A DNA stretch of 58,146 nt. It comes from Actinomycetes bacterium (lineage in GTDB: Bacteria; Actinomycetota; Actinomycetes; Actinomycetales; Demequinaceae). The notes below the pieces were generated by a model. The model had not been told where the DNA came from. It was given only the letters and a program-made list of their open reading frames with translations, and made no database searches. Where the stretch lies: positions 1 to 58,146 of the forward strand of contig JAEYOR010000024.1 in the NCBI GenBank assembly GCA_023411615.1, read 5' to 3'. Positions within the stretch are counted from its first letter, which is position 1. Each line of letters begins with the position of its first letter. The position numbers and the translations under genes were made by a program. Of the stretch, positions 8,301 through 16,524 are shown piece after piece.

Positions 8301-9572
8301 GTGATTGATACAGGCAATACGGCATGGATGTTGATAGCGACCGCCCTGGTACTGCTCATGACACCGGGACTTGCGCTCTTTTACGGGGGCATGGTGCGAG
8401 CGCGTTCGGTGCTCGCCATGATGATGCTGAGCTTTGGTGCCATCGGTGTTGTCGCTGTCGCATGGCCGTTGTGGGGGTACAGCCTCACGTTTGGCGACGG
8501 ATGGCTTGGCGGACTTGTGGGCAATCCGGCGACCTTTGCTGGCCTCAACGGGGTCGATGAGACTGCCTCTCTTGGCGCCGCGACGGGTGTGCCTTTTACC
8601 GTGATGGCGGCGTTCCAGGGCGCCTTCGCCATCATCACGGTGGCTCTCATCTCAGGAGCGGTTGCCGATCGCGTGCGCTTTGGGCCGTGGCTCCTTTTCT
8701 GCGCTGCTTGGCTCACCGTTGTTTACGCGCCAATCGCACACGCTGTGTGGGGTGGCGGTTGGGCCTCGCCGGGTGGGGCGATCGCCGAGGTGCTGTCGAC
8801 CCCCATTGACTTCGCCGGTGGGGCCGTTGTCCACATCAATGCGGGTGCCGCCGCGCTTGCAGTGGCGCTTGTCGTCGGCAAACGAGAGGGCTTCGGTGTA
8901 GTGCCCTTCCGCCCGCATCACTTGCCGTTCGTCATGCTCGGTGCCGCCTTGCTGTGGTTTGGCTGGTTTGGCTTCAACGCCGGTTCTGCCGGAGCGGCCG
9001 ACGCTGTGGCCGGCCGAGCATTCCTCAACACGGCTGTTGCGCCGGCGGCGGCTATGCTCGCGTGGCTCCTTGTCGAGAGAATCCGCGACGGCAAGCCGAC
9101 ATCTCTTGGCGCGGCGTCCGGAATCGTCGCGGGACTCGTTGCGGTGACCCCTGCTGCCTCCGCGGTCGATTCTTTCGGTGCCTTGGCAATCGGTGTGGCT
9201 GCGGGGGTTTTGTGTGCATTGTCAGTGACGCTCAAGTACCGGTTCGGCTTCGATGACTCTCTCGACGTCGTGGGCGTCCACCTTGTAGGCGGCCTGGTCG
9301 GAACCGTGCTCATCGGCGTCTTCGCCAATCTGGACGAGGGCTCGACATGGGCGCCAGACGGTGCTCTCAACGGCCTCTTATACGGTGGCGACGCAACCCA
9401 ACTCATCACTCAGTCACTGGTGGCGGTCTTTGCCTTGGCGCTGTCCTTCGGGATGACCGCGCTCGTGACCGCACTCATCAAGGCCACGGTCGGTTTCCGC
9501 GTCAGTGCCGATGTCGAGCAGTTCAGTGTGGACCTCGCCGAACATGGTGAGGTTGCATACGACGCGTCTTGA
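8301..9572 (+). CDS. amt: Ammonium transporter (Amt family), first paralogue
   Basis: Amt proteins are trimeric membrane channels that take up ammonium; PII proteins gate them. GTG 8301 is preceded by GAGGGA. The 423-residue product has about 11 hydrophobic helices and Amt signatures: TPGLALFYGGMVRARSVL, FAGGAVVHINAGAAAL, and GAALLWFGWFGFNAGSAG carrying a pore histidine region, plus the DDSLDVVGVHLVGGL histidine block. It ends with a cytosolic tail SADVEQFSVDLAEHGE. It is closely similar in layout to the second Amt at 10356 but lacks an immediately following PII gene. GTAAC at 8226-8230 might be half of a GlnR site, but the remaining repeats are poor. Confidence 0.95.
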   Translation: MIDTGNTAWMLIATALVLLMTPGLALFYGGMVRARSVLAMMMLSFGAIGVVAVAWPLWGYSLTFGDGWLGGLVGNPATFAGLNGVDETASLGAATGVPFTVMAAFQGAFAIITVALISGAVADRVRFGPWLLFCAAWLTVVYAPIAHAVWGGGWASPGGAIAEVLSTPIDFAGGAVVHINAGAAALAVALVVGKREGFGVVPFRPHHLPFVMLGAALLWFGWFGFNAGSAGAADAVAGRAFLNTAVAPAAAMLAWLLVERIRDGKPTSLGAASGIVAGLVAVTPAASAVDSFGALAIGVAAGVLCALSVTLKYRFGFDDSLDVVGVHLVGGLVGTVLIGVFANLDEGSTWAPDGALNGLLYGGDATQLITQSLVAVFALALSFGMTALVTALIKATVGFRVSADVEQFSVDLAEHGEVAYDAS

Positions 9573-9645
9573 GTGATCTCCCTATATCGCGAGGCGGCGG
9601 TGGGGCCCTACAGTGTGTCGCAAGAACTCGCGCAAAGGGGAAACC

Positions 9646-10203
9646 ATGGCCACCCAACCAGGTTGGTACGACGACGGCAGCGGCCAGCAACGCTACTGGG
9701 ACGGCAACGAATGGACCGAGCACGTCGCAGGAGCCGCGCCCACGGCGGCCAGCCCTGCTGGGATTGTCCCGGGAGCGGGTGCACCAAAGAAGCGTCGGGT
9801 CGGGATGTGGATAGGCATCGGTATCGGCGCCTTCGTCCTGCTGTGTGGTGGTGGAATCGCCGCCATTGTCGCGATCGCGGTCAACGCGACGTCGGGGCCC
9901 CGCGACACCGTCAACGCGATCTTCGACGCTATTGAGGAGGGCGACTGCCCGGCCGTCTACTCTCGCCTGCACGAGGACATGACCTTCGGCGCATCCGAAG
10001 CGGAGTTCTGCGGTGAGAACGAGTTGGACCCCACCGACGTCTCCCACTCCATCACGTCAACGTCGGTGACGAACGGCGATGCGACTGTTCGGGTCAAGGC
10101 GACGATCGGCGAGGGCCTCAGCGCGATGGAGGGTGAGTGGGATTACTTCCTCGTGAAGGAGGATGGCAAGTGGCTTGTCACAAGGATCGAGCCCATCCCC
10201 TAG
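9646..10203 (+). CDS. DUF2510 membrane protein with C-terminal NTF2-like/DUF4878-type domain
   Basis: ATG 9646 follows AAAGGGGAAACC and gives 185 residues. Residues 5-25 (PGWYDDGSGQQRYWDGNEW) form a DUF2510 motif, a short Trp-rich cytosolic module common in actinobacterial membrane proteins. A basic stretch PKKRR precedes one transmembrane helix (about 53-76). The extracytoplasmic part, about 110 residues, resembles small NTF2-like/lumazine-binding domains (TVNAIFDAIEEGDCPAVY to DGKWLVTRIEP) and has two cysteines (C in GDCPA and EFCGEN) that could pair. It lies between the two Amt genes in the same direction; whether it is linked to ammonium uptake is unknown. Confidence 0.8.
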   Translation: MATQPGWYDDGSGQQRYWDGNEWTEHVAGAAPTAASPAGIVPGAGAPKKRRVGMWIGIGIGAFVLLCGGGIAAIVAIAVNATSGPRDTVNAIFDAIEEGDCPAVYSRLHEDMTFGASEAEFCGENELDPTDVSHSITSTSVTNGDATVRVKATIGEGLSAMEGEWDYFLVKEDGKWLVTRIEPIP

Positions 10204-10258
10204 GTCGAAGCGCCATCCGCCGCCTGTGCAACACGACTTTTACGTACAAGCTGATTAA

Positions 10259-10296
10259 GTAACCGCCTCGAAACACGCGGGCCGTTCAGGAGAAAC
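10259..10296 (+). promoter_or_regulatory. GlnR-type nitrogen regulator box upstream of amt-glnK
   Basis: GTAAC (10259), GAAAC (10270), GCCGT (10281, degenerate) and GAAAC (10292) sit exactly 11 bp apart. The published actinobacterial GlnR consensus is gTnAC-n6-GaAAC repeated twice, so three of four boxes match perfectly. It lies 60-97 bp before the amt2 ATG, the expected place for nitrogen-limitation control of amt-glnK-glnD. Confidence 0.65.
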
Positions 10297-10321
10297 GGCA
10301 CTGCGGAAGTGTGACTCTCGA

Positions 10322-10337
10322 CTAGCCGCGCGGCTAG
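10322..10337. promoter_or_regulatory. Perfect 16-bp palindrome just before the amt2 ribosome binding site
   Basis: CTAGCCGCGCGGCTAG is self-complementary over its whole length and ends 3 nt before AAAAGGAG, the amt2 Shine-Dalgarno. It could be a dimeric repressor operator or, as RNA, a short hairpin affecting initiation. No known factor was recognised. Confidence 0.4.
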
Positions 10338-10355
10338 CGAAAAGGAGTTAACACT

Positions 10356-11612
10356 ATGGAAGAGGCAATGGCTTATGCCGACAGTGTGGGCGCCACTGCG
10401 TGGCTGCTCGTGTCGGCATCGCTGGTGCTGCTGATGACGCCAGCCTTGGCGTTCTTCTACGGCGGCATGTCGCGAAGCAAGTCCGTCCTGAACATGATGA
10501 TGATGAGCTTCGGCGCGATGGCAGTCGTCGCCGTCGCGTGGATCGTGGTGGGCAACTCGCTGTCGGGGGGCGACAGCGTCGCGGGCGGCCTGTTCGGGGA
10601 CCCGACGTCCGATTGGTTCCTCAGTTCAACGTTCGCTTCAGGGGACGCGGAGACGATCATCGCGGGTGGTTTTGGTGCCACCTTCGCCATCATCACCGTG
10701 GCGCTCATCTCGGGCTCGATCGCTGACCGCACCAAGTTCAGCGCATGGCTCGTGTTCGCGTTCGTGTGGGCAATCGTTGTGTACGCACCCGTCTCACACT
10801 GGGTATGGGCGGGCGGCATTCTGTCCGACGCTGGGCCGATCTTCTCCGAAGACTGGTTCCCGCAGGACTTCGCTGGTGGCACCGTGGTTCACATCAACGC
10901 TGGTGTCGCGGGTCTCGTGCTTGCGCTCCTCATCGGTGTCCGTAAGGGCTTCGGCAAGGAGCCCTTCAAGCCCCACAACCTGCCGTTCGTCATGTTGGGT
11001 GCTGCGCTCCTGTGGTTCGGCTGGTTCGGTTTCAACGCCGGTTCGGCCTTCGCCGCTGACGCGTCGGCGACGGCCGCCTGGGTCAACACGACCGCTGCCA
11101 CTGCCGCTGCCATCCTCGGCTGGCTGCTCGTTGAGAAGATCCGTGACGGCAAGGCGACGTCTCTTGGCGCCGCTTCCGGCGTCGTCGCAGGTCTTGTTGC
11201 CATCACGCCCGCCGCTGTTGCGGTGGACCCGTGGGGCGCGCTGCTCATCGGTGTTGGCGCCGGTATCTTGTCGGCCCTCGCTGTTGGCCTCAAGTACAAG
11301 TTCGGCTACGACGACTCGCTCGACGTGGTTGGCGTCCACTTGGTCGCAGGCCTCTGGGGCACGCTCGCAATCGGGCTCTTCGGTACCACCACATTCGGTG
11401 CGTGGGAAGGCCTCTTTGTGGGCGGCGGGCTTGCCGGCCTTGGCGCTCAGGCAGTTGCTGCTCTTGTCAGCATCGTCTACTGCGCCATCGCGACTCTCAT
11501 CATTGGCCTCGTCATCAAGGCCACGATCGGCCTGCGCGTGAGCGAGGATGTTGAGGTTGCTGGAATTGACCTCGCCGAGCACGGCGAGACTGCCTACGAG
11601 GAGGCCCTGTAA
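10356..11612 (+). CDS. amt: Ammonium transporter (Amt family), second paralogue, paired with PII
   Basis: Uptake of ammonium, gated by the adjacent PII protein. ATG 10356 follows AAAAGGAG with 8-nt spacing; 418 residues with about 11 membrane helices. Signatures include TPALAFFYGGMSRSKSVLN, FAGGTVVHINAGVAGL and ALLWFGWFGFNAGSAF, and the DDSLDVVGVHLVAGLWGT histidine block. The C-terminal tail SEDVEVAGIDLAEHGETAYE is nearly the same as in the first paralogue, so a gene duplication is likely. The glnK ATG follows 2 nt after the stop. A consensus GlnR box and a palindrome lie upstream, indicating nitrogen control. Confidence 0.96.
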   Translation: MEEAMAYADSVGATAWLLVSASLVLLMTPALAFFYGGMSRSKSVLNMMMMSFGAMAVVAVAWIVVGNSLSGGDSVAGGLFGDPTSDWFLSSTFASGDAETIIAGGFGATFAIITVALISGSIADRTKFSAWLVFAFVWAIVVYAPVSHWVWAGGILSDAGPIFSEDWFPQDFAGGTVVHINAGVAGLVLALLIGVRKGFGKEPFKPHNLPFVMLGAALLWFGWFGFNAGSAFAADASATAAWVNTTAATAAAILGWLLVEKIRDGKATSLGAASGVVAGLVAITPAAVAVDPWGALLIGVGAGILSALAVGLKYKFGYDDSLDVVGVHLVAGLWGTLAIGLFGTTTFGAWEGLFVGGGLAGLGAQAVAALVSIVYCAIATLIIGLVIKATIGLRVSEDVEVAGIDLAEHGETAYEEAL

Positions 11613-11614
11613 CC

Positions 11615-11953
11615 ATGAAGCTCGTTACCGCAATCATCCAGCCGCACCGTGTCGATGAGGTTCGTGCCGCAGTTGAAGCCGTTGGCGTCAAGGGTGTCAC
11701 CATCTCGGAGGCTGCCGGTTATGGCCGCCAGAAGGGACACACCGAGGTCTACCGCGGTGCTGAGTACACCGTTGACCTGGTGCCCAAGACCCGCGTGGAG
11801 ATCCTCGTTGAGGACGCCGACGCTGGTGCTGTGACCGACGCCATCGTCTCGGCCGCGCAGACCGGCAAGATCGGTGACGGCAAGGTATGGGTCATCCCTG
11901 TCGAGGACGTCGCCCGCGTTCGCACTGGCGAGCGTGGCTCGGACGCCCTGTAA
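11615..11953 (+). CDS. glnK: Nitrogen regulatory protein PII (GlnK/GlnB)
   Basis: Trimeric PII signal protein of the standard 112 residues that reads 2-oxoglutarate and ATP/ADP and blocks Amt when nitrogen is plentiful. The T-loop carries Tyr51 in EVYRGAEYTVDLVPK, the residue that GlnD modifies (adenylylation is known in Corynebacterium and Streptomyces). The B-loop TGKIGDGKVWV is intact. It is 2 nt from amt2, the classic amtB-glnK pair, and glnD follows after two strong hairpins, so all three probably share the GlnR-controlled promoter but with damped glnD expression. Confidence 0.96.
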   Translation: MKLVTAIIQPHRVDEVRAAVEAVGVKGVTISEAAGYGRQKGHTEVYRGAEYTVDLVPKTRVEILVEDADAGAVTDAIVSAAQTGKIGDGKVWVIPVEDVARVRTGERGSDAL

Positions 11954-11967
11954 CAGCGGCATCGCCA

Positions 11968-11999
11968 TGAGCCGTTCGGACTCAGTCCGTCCCGGCTCA
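11968..11999 (+). terminator. Stem-loop after glnK
   Basis: TGAGCCG (11968-11974) pairs with CGGCTCA (11993-11999) and, inside, CGGAC (11977-11981) pairs with GTCCG (11985-11989) around a 3-nt loop. It starts 15 nt after the glnK stop. No T-tract follows; partial termination or 3'-end protection of amt-glnK mRNA is the likely role. Confidence 0.5.
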
Positions 12000-12004
12000 C
12001 CTGC

Positions 12005-12041
12005 TGAGGTGCCCCCCCCCCCCCCGGGGGGGGGGACCTCA
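12005..12041 (+). terminator. Extreme C14-G10 hairpin between glnK and glnD
   Basis: TGAGGT (12005-12010), one unpaired G, then 14 C (12012-12025) face 10 G (12026-12035) and ACCTCA (12036-12041). The 16-bp stem would be unusually stable and ends 5 nt before the glnD GTG, where a Shine-Dalgarno should be. It may attenuate glnD, but homopolymers of this length are also error-prone, and a similar block marks the suspect joint at 2976-3003. Confidence 0.5.
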
Positions 12042-12046
12042 AGCGT

Positions 12047-13744
12047 GTGCGGGTGGAACTCGCACGATCGATGCGCACCGCTCCGGGTGGCGAGCGTCGG
12101 TCCGCTCTCGCGGAACTCGTGTACGCCCGCCTCGCCGAACACTTCATGGATGTGGTGGGGGCGGGTCAGGGACTCACTCTCGCCGCTGTGGGAAGCGTGG
12201 GTCGCGGCGACGCGGGTCCCCACTCCGACCTCGACCTCGTCTTGCTCCACGACGGATCGAAGGAAGGGAAGGAGACGGCTGCCGAGGCGGCGCGGGCGCT
12301 CTGGTACCCGATGTGGGACGCGGGGCTTCAACTTGACCACTCGACACGTTCTCTCGTGGAGTGTCGGCAAGTCGCTTCGAAGGATCTCGCCGCTGCAGCG
12401 GGGCTGCTCGATGTACGCCACGTTGCGGGTGATGAGGCCCTTGCCCACCAGGCTCGATCTCACATCCTCGCCGATTGGCGTGCAGCAGCCCGCACCCGCC
12501 TTCCCGAGCTGCTCGCGGCCTCCCGCGCGCGGGCCGAGAGGCATGGCGAGCTCGCGTACCTCATCGAGCCGCACCTCAAGGAGTCGCGCGGCGGGCTGCG
12601 TGACTATGTGAGCCTTGCCGCATTGGCGGCGACCTGGCTCACGGATCGACCTCACGGGCGCGTGGATGAAGCAGGAGAGTTCTTGCTTGACGTACGCGAT
12701 GCGCTCCACATGGTTGCCGACAAATCTGTCCATGTTCTCGGACGGCATGTGGCGGCCGACGTCGCGGCATGGCTGAACGTCGACGACATCGACGAGCTCT
12801 TTGCGCGAATCGCGGCAGCGGGGCGCGTCGTCGCATTTGCCGTCGACACCACTGAGCGTGGAGCGCGTCGATCGCTCGAGAAGTCCGGCGTCGGCTCCCG
12901 CGCCTTCTTGGCCAGACGTCGGCGTGCCGCCCCCCGCCATGTGCCGGTCGCCCAAGGACTTATCGACGTTGACGGAGAACTCGCGCTGGCTCCCGGCTAC
13001 GCGGCGGAGGATGACGCGGTGTTGCCGTTGCGTGCAGCAGCGGTCGCAGCGGGCACCGGGTTGTCATTCACGCCGAGCCTGCTCGACACATTGGGACGCT
13101 GCCCCGAGTTGCCGCGGCCATGGCCGGCGGATGCGCTCGGCTGCTTTGTCGATCTGTTGTCGAGTCCGGGCCACCTAGTCGCGGTATGGGAAGCGCTCGA
13201 CGTCGCGGGGCAGATCGTGAGGTGGATTCCCGGCTGGGCGCCGATTCGCAATCGCCCGCAACGAAACCCTTTCCACATTTACACCGTGGACCGGCACCAA
13301 GTGGAGGCGGTGGTGTTCGCTAATCGGTTGCGACGATCCGCCAGCCAGCCCGATCTGCTTCTCTTTGCTGCGCTGTTCCACGACATCGGCAAACAGGCGG
13401 GATTGGCCGACCACTCGGTCGATGGGGCGGCACTCATTCCCCCGCTTGGCACCGATCTAGGCCTCGCCCCCAGCATGATCGATGATCTCGCCGTGCTCGT
13501 GCGCGAACACCTCACGCTCGCCGAGTTCGCGACGAGCCGCGACCCACGCGACCCAGGCGTAGCGGCTGAGTTGATCGATCGTTTGGACGGGCGCGTGGAC
13601 CTCTTCGAAACGCTGAGACTCCTTACCGAGGCTGATGCCCGTGCCGCGAGCCCCAAGGCATGGACGGCATGGCGGGAGCAGCTCATTGAGACACTGACCG
13701 AGACAACGCGGTCCGTTCTGCGTGCAACGCCACAGGTAGGCTAG
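12047..13744 (+). CDS. glnD: PII (de)uridylyl/adenylyltransferase GlnD, short form lacking ACT domains
   Basis: GlnD modifies and demodifies the PII T-loop tyrosine. The nucleotidyltransferase motif AVGSVGRGDAGPHSDLDLV is at about residues 47-65 and the HD hydrolase motif LFHDIGK at about 442-448. GlnD-family linker motifs HLKESRGGLRDY and NPFHIYTVDRH are present. The protein stops at 565 residues, just after the HD domain; typical GlnD proteins of about 750-900 residues have two C-terminal ACT domains that bind glutamine. Only 29 bases separate the stop from ffh, so no decayed ACT remnant exists. The GTG start is uncertain: GTG 12053 or ATG 12071 are alternatives, and the region upstream is a C/G hairpin with no visible ribosome site. 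Confidence 0.9.
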   Translation: MRVELARSMRTAPGGERRSALAELVYARLAEHFMDVVGAGQGLTLAAVGSVGRGDAGPHSDLDLVLLHDGSKEGKETAAEAARALWYPMWDAGLQLDHSTRSLVECRQVASKDLAAAAGLLDVRHVAGDEALAHQARSHILADWRAAARTRLPELLAASRARAERHGELAYLIEPHLKESRGGLRDYVSLAALAATWLTDRPHGRVDEAGEFLLDVRDALHMVADKSVHVLGRHVAADVAAWLNVDDIDELFARIAAAGRVVAFAVDTTERGARRSLEKSGVGSRAFLARRRRAAPRHVPVAQGLIDVDGELALAPGYAAEDDAVLPLRAAAVAAGTGLSFTPSLLDTLGRCPELPRPWPADALGCFVDLLSSPGHLVAVWEALDVAGQIVRWIPGWAPIRNRPQRNPFHIYTVDRHQVEAVVFANRLRRSASQPDLLLFAALFHDIGKQAGLADHSVDGAALIPPLGTDLGLAPSMIDDLAVLVREHLTLAEFATSRDPRDPGVAAELIDRLDGRVDLFETLRLLTEADARAASPKAWTAWREQLIETLTETTRSVLRATPQVG

Positions 13745-13773
13745 ACGGCACCGCTCACACCGAAGGGAGAGCC

Positions 13774-15363
13774 GTGTTCGCGAGCCTGTCCGACCGCCTC
13801 ACCGCAACATTCAAGACCCTCCGGGGCAAGGGCCGACTCACTGAGGCCGACATCGACGCCACAGTGCGCGATATTCGCCGCGCCCTTTTGGATGCGGACG
13901 TCGCCTTGCCGGTAGTGACAACTTTCACCGACAGGATCCGAGAGCGGGCTCTAGGTGCTGACGTATCGCAGGCACTCAATCCGGGTCAGCAGGTTGTCAA
14001 GATTGTCAACGAGGAGCTCATCCAGATTCTCGGCGGCGAGTCGCGCAGTCTCCACACGGCAAAGACAGGCCCCACTGTCATCATGCTTGCGGGTCTTCAA
14101 GGTGCCGGTAAGACGACTTTCGCTGGCAAGCTCGCTCATCTGCTCAAGAGCGAAGGTCACACACCATTGCTCGTCGCCGCTGACCTCCAACGTCCCAACG
14201 CTGTCACACAGCTTGAAGTGGTCGGTGAGCGCGCAGGCGTGCCGGTGTTCGCACCGGAACGGGGTGTGACGCGGGATGACGAGAAGGCCAAGGGCAACCC
14301 CGTCAAGGTCGCCCGTAGTGCCATCAAGGAGGCACAAAAGCGCCAGCACTCGGTGGTGATCGTTGACACGGCGGGTCGTCTCGGCGTCGATGAAGAGTTG
14401 ATGCGCCAGGCCGGCGACATTCGCAAGGCGATCGAGCCAGATGAAGTGCTCTTTGTCATCGACGCGATGATCGGTCAGGATGCCGTCGCCACCGCACACG
14501 CCTTCCAGGCCGGGGTCGCGATGACGGGCGTCGTCCTCACCAAGCTCGACGGTGACGCGCGCGGTGGTGCCGCGCTGTCGGTTCGTGAAGTGACCGGCGT
14601 GCCCATCCTGTTCGCATCGACAGGCGAGAAGATCGATGACGTCGAGGTCTTCCATCCCGAACGCATGGCGGGGCGCATCCTCGACATGGGTGACATCCTC
14701 ACGCTGATCGAGCAAGCCGAGCGCACCTTTGACCAGGCTGAAGCCGCGCGGATGGCCGAGAAGATGTCCAAGGGCGAGGATTTCACCCTCACGGACTTCC
14801 TCAGCCAAATGCAGCAGCTGAAGAACATGGGCTCGATGAAGAAGATGCTCACCATGCTTCCCGGAATGGGCCAGGTGCGCGATCAGATCGACAACCTCGA
14901 CGAACGCGAACTCGCGCGCACTGAGGCGATCATCCAGTCGATGACTCCTTTTGAACGCGACAACCCGAAGGCACTCAACGGCTCGCGCCGCTCGCGCATC
15001 GCGGCCGGTTCCGGAACATCCGTCGCCCAGGTGAACTCCTTGGTGAAACGCTTTGAGGATGCTCAGCGCATGATGAAAGCGATGGCCGGAGGCGGCGGTT
15101 TGCCCGGGATGGGCGGCATGCCGATGATGGGCCCGGGTGGGCTCCCCGGAGGCAAGAAGTCAAAGGGAAAGCAGGCGCCGCAGCGCAAGGTCAAGGGCAA
15201 GTCTGGCAACCCCGCCAAGCGCGCTCAGCAAGAGCGTGCGCTCCAGCGACGCGGCAGCGAAACCTCTGCCCCAGGAAGCGCATTCGGCATCGGCGCACCG
15301 CCCGCGCAACCCGAGTTCGACCCGCGTGATCTGCCGAGTCTCGGCAAGTACTTGCAGGGATGA
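13774..15363 (+). CDS. ffh: Signal recognition particle protein Ffh (SRP54)
   Basis: GTPase that binds signal sequences and 4.5S RNA and delivers ribosomes to FtsY. GTG 13774 follows GAAGGGAGAGCC; 529 residues. The N domain comes first, then G1 GLQGAGKTT near residue 107, AADLQRPNAVTQL, DTAGRLGVDEELM and TKLDGDARGGAALS. The methionine-rich M domain (FLSQMQQLKNMGSMKKML and onwards) is at about 345-440, with the RNA-binding SRRSRIAAGSG. A Gly/Met/Lys-rich tail of about 80 residues, GGMPMMGPGG and KKSKGKQ, is typical of actinobacteria. Its stop overlaps the next gene by 4 nt (ATGA). Confidence 0.97.
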   Translation: MFASLSDRLTATFKTLRGKGRLTEADIDATVRDIRRALLDADVALPVVTTFTDRIRERALGADVSQALNPGQQVVKIVNEELIQILGGESRSLHTAKTGPTVIMLAGLQGAGKTTFAGKLAHLLKSEGHTPLLVAADLQRPNAVTQLEVVGERAGVPVFAPERGVTRDDEKAKGNPVKVARSAIKEAQKRQHSVVIVDTAGRLGVDEELMRQAGDIRKAIEPDEVLFVIDAMIGQDAVATAHAFQAGVAMTGVVLTKLDGDARGGAALSVREVTGVPILFASTGEKIDDVEVFHPERMAGRILDMGDILTLIEQAERTFDQAEAARMAEKMSKGEDFTLTDFLSQMQQLKNMGSMKKMLTMLPGMGQVRDQIDNLDERELARTEAIIQSMTPFERDNPKALNGSRRSRIAAGSGTSVAQVNSLVKRFEDAQRMMKAMAGGGGLPGMGGMPMMGPGGLPGGKKSKGKQAPQRKVKGKSGNPAKRAQQERALQRRGSETSAPGSAFGIGAPPAQPEFDPRDLPSLGKYLQG

Positions 15364-16445
15364 CCGCCTACGAACTAGACGGTCCCGTCCTCGCCGAAGA
15401 CGGCGTCGAGCACGCGCGCGCATGGGTGCTTGATGGGCGCATCACGTATGAGCGCCCGCGCCACACCGACGTCGGGACGATCCCAGGCTGGACGGTGCCC
15501 GGCTTCGTCGACATGCATTGTCATCTCGCGGTGGGTCCGTCAGGTCCGGTGGACGGCGACCTCATTGCGAAGCACGCGGTCATCGAGCGCGATGCTGGGA
15601 CCTTGCTCGTGCGCGACACGGGCTCCACAGTGGCGCTCGACGTTCTCGATGGTCGAGACGACGTCCCTCGCGTCATCCGCTCGGGCCGGTTCATCGCGCG
15701 GCCCAAGCGCTACCTCAAGGGCTACGCCGTCGAAGTTGAGGCCGACGAGCTTCCGGCCGAGGCCGCCCGGCAAGCCACAGCGTCGGCCGGGTGGGTGAAG
15801 ATCATCGCGGACTGGATCGACCGTGACTTGGGGGACGCCGCCGATCTCACGCCGCTGTTCACACGCGAGCAACTTGAGGGTGCGGCGCGTGAGGCGCATG
15901 CGGCGGGGGCGCGTGTCACCGCGCACACCTTCGCGACGGAGTCCCTCGATGATCTCCTCGACGCGGGCTTCGATTGCATCGAGCACGGCACGGGCATGAC
16001 GGCGGTGCACATGGAGCGTGCCGTCGCGGCGGGAGTGCCAGTAGTGCCGACGCTCTTGCAAGTGGCGAACTTCGCAGGCTTCGCGGCGCAAGCGGGGGAG
16101 CGCTTCCCTCGTTTCGCGCAACGCATGCAGCGGATGTACGAGCGGCGCTATGTCCACGTGGGCGAGATGCACGACGCCGGCGTCACCTTGCTCGTTGGCA
16201 CCGACGCGGGCACGTCGATCGCGCACGGTGATCTTGCGCGGGAAGCGGCCGAAATGGCCCGTTGCATGCCTGCAGCCGACGTGGTGGCCGCAGCGACGTG
16301 GAAGGCTCGCCGATTCCTCGGAGCGCCGGTGCTCGCAGAAGGCGATCCGGCCGACGTCGTCGTGGTCAAGGACGATCCGCGTACGAACATCGACGTCCTC
16401 GCGGACCCCGTTGCGGTCCTGCTGCATGGGCGCCGTTTCCGGTGA
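15360..16445 (+). CDS. Amidohydrolase-superfamily metal-dependent hydrolase
   Basis: 361 residues, ATG overlapping the ffh stop. Metal-ligand motifs of the amidohydrolase barrel are visible: VDMHCHL (HxH) at about residue 51, a lysine in GWVKIIADW (possible carbamylated lysine or ligand region), a histidine in VTAHTFA, CIEHGTG, and a late aspartate in LVGTDAGTS. The C terminus GDPADVVVVKDDPRTNIDVL is the imidazolonepropionase/prolidase-like end of the composite beta-sandwich. Substrate cannot be read; cyclic amides or dipeptides are possible. A gene of this kind after ffh is, as far as I know, common in actinobacteria. Confidence 0.85.
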   Translation: MTAYELDGPVLAEDGVEHARAWVLDGRITYERPRHTDVGTIPGWTVPGFVDMHCHLAVGPSGPVDGDLIAKHAVIERDAGTLLVRDTGSTVALDVLDGRDDVPRVIRSGRFIARPKRYLKGYAVEVEADELPAEAARQATASAGWVKIIADWIDRDLGDAADLTPLFTREQLEGAAREAHAAGARVTAHTFATESLDDLLDAGFDCIEHGTGMTAVHMERAVAAGVPVVPTLLQVANFAGFAAQAGERFPRFAQRMQRMYERRYVHVGEMHDAGVTLLVGTDAGTSIAHGDLAREAAEMARCMPAADVVAAATWKARRFLGAPVLAEGDPADVVVVKDDPRTNIDVLADPVAVLLHGRRFR

Positions 16446-16524
16446 GCATGCGATCGGGGAATGCGCATGCACGAGGCGACGTTGCGCACACCAAGATCTT
16501 CTCGCACCACCTAAGGGACGCACC

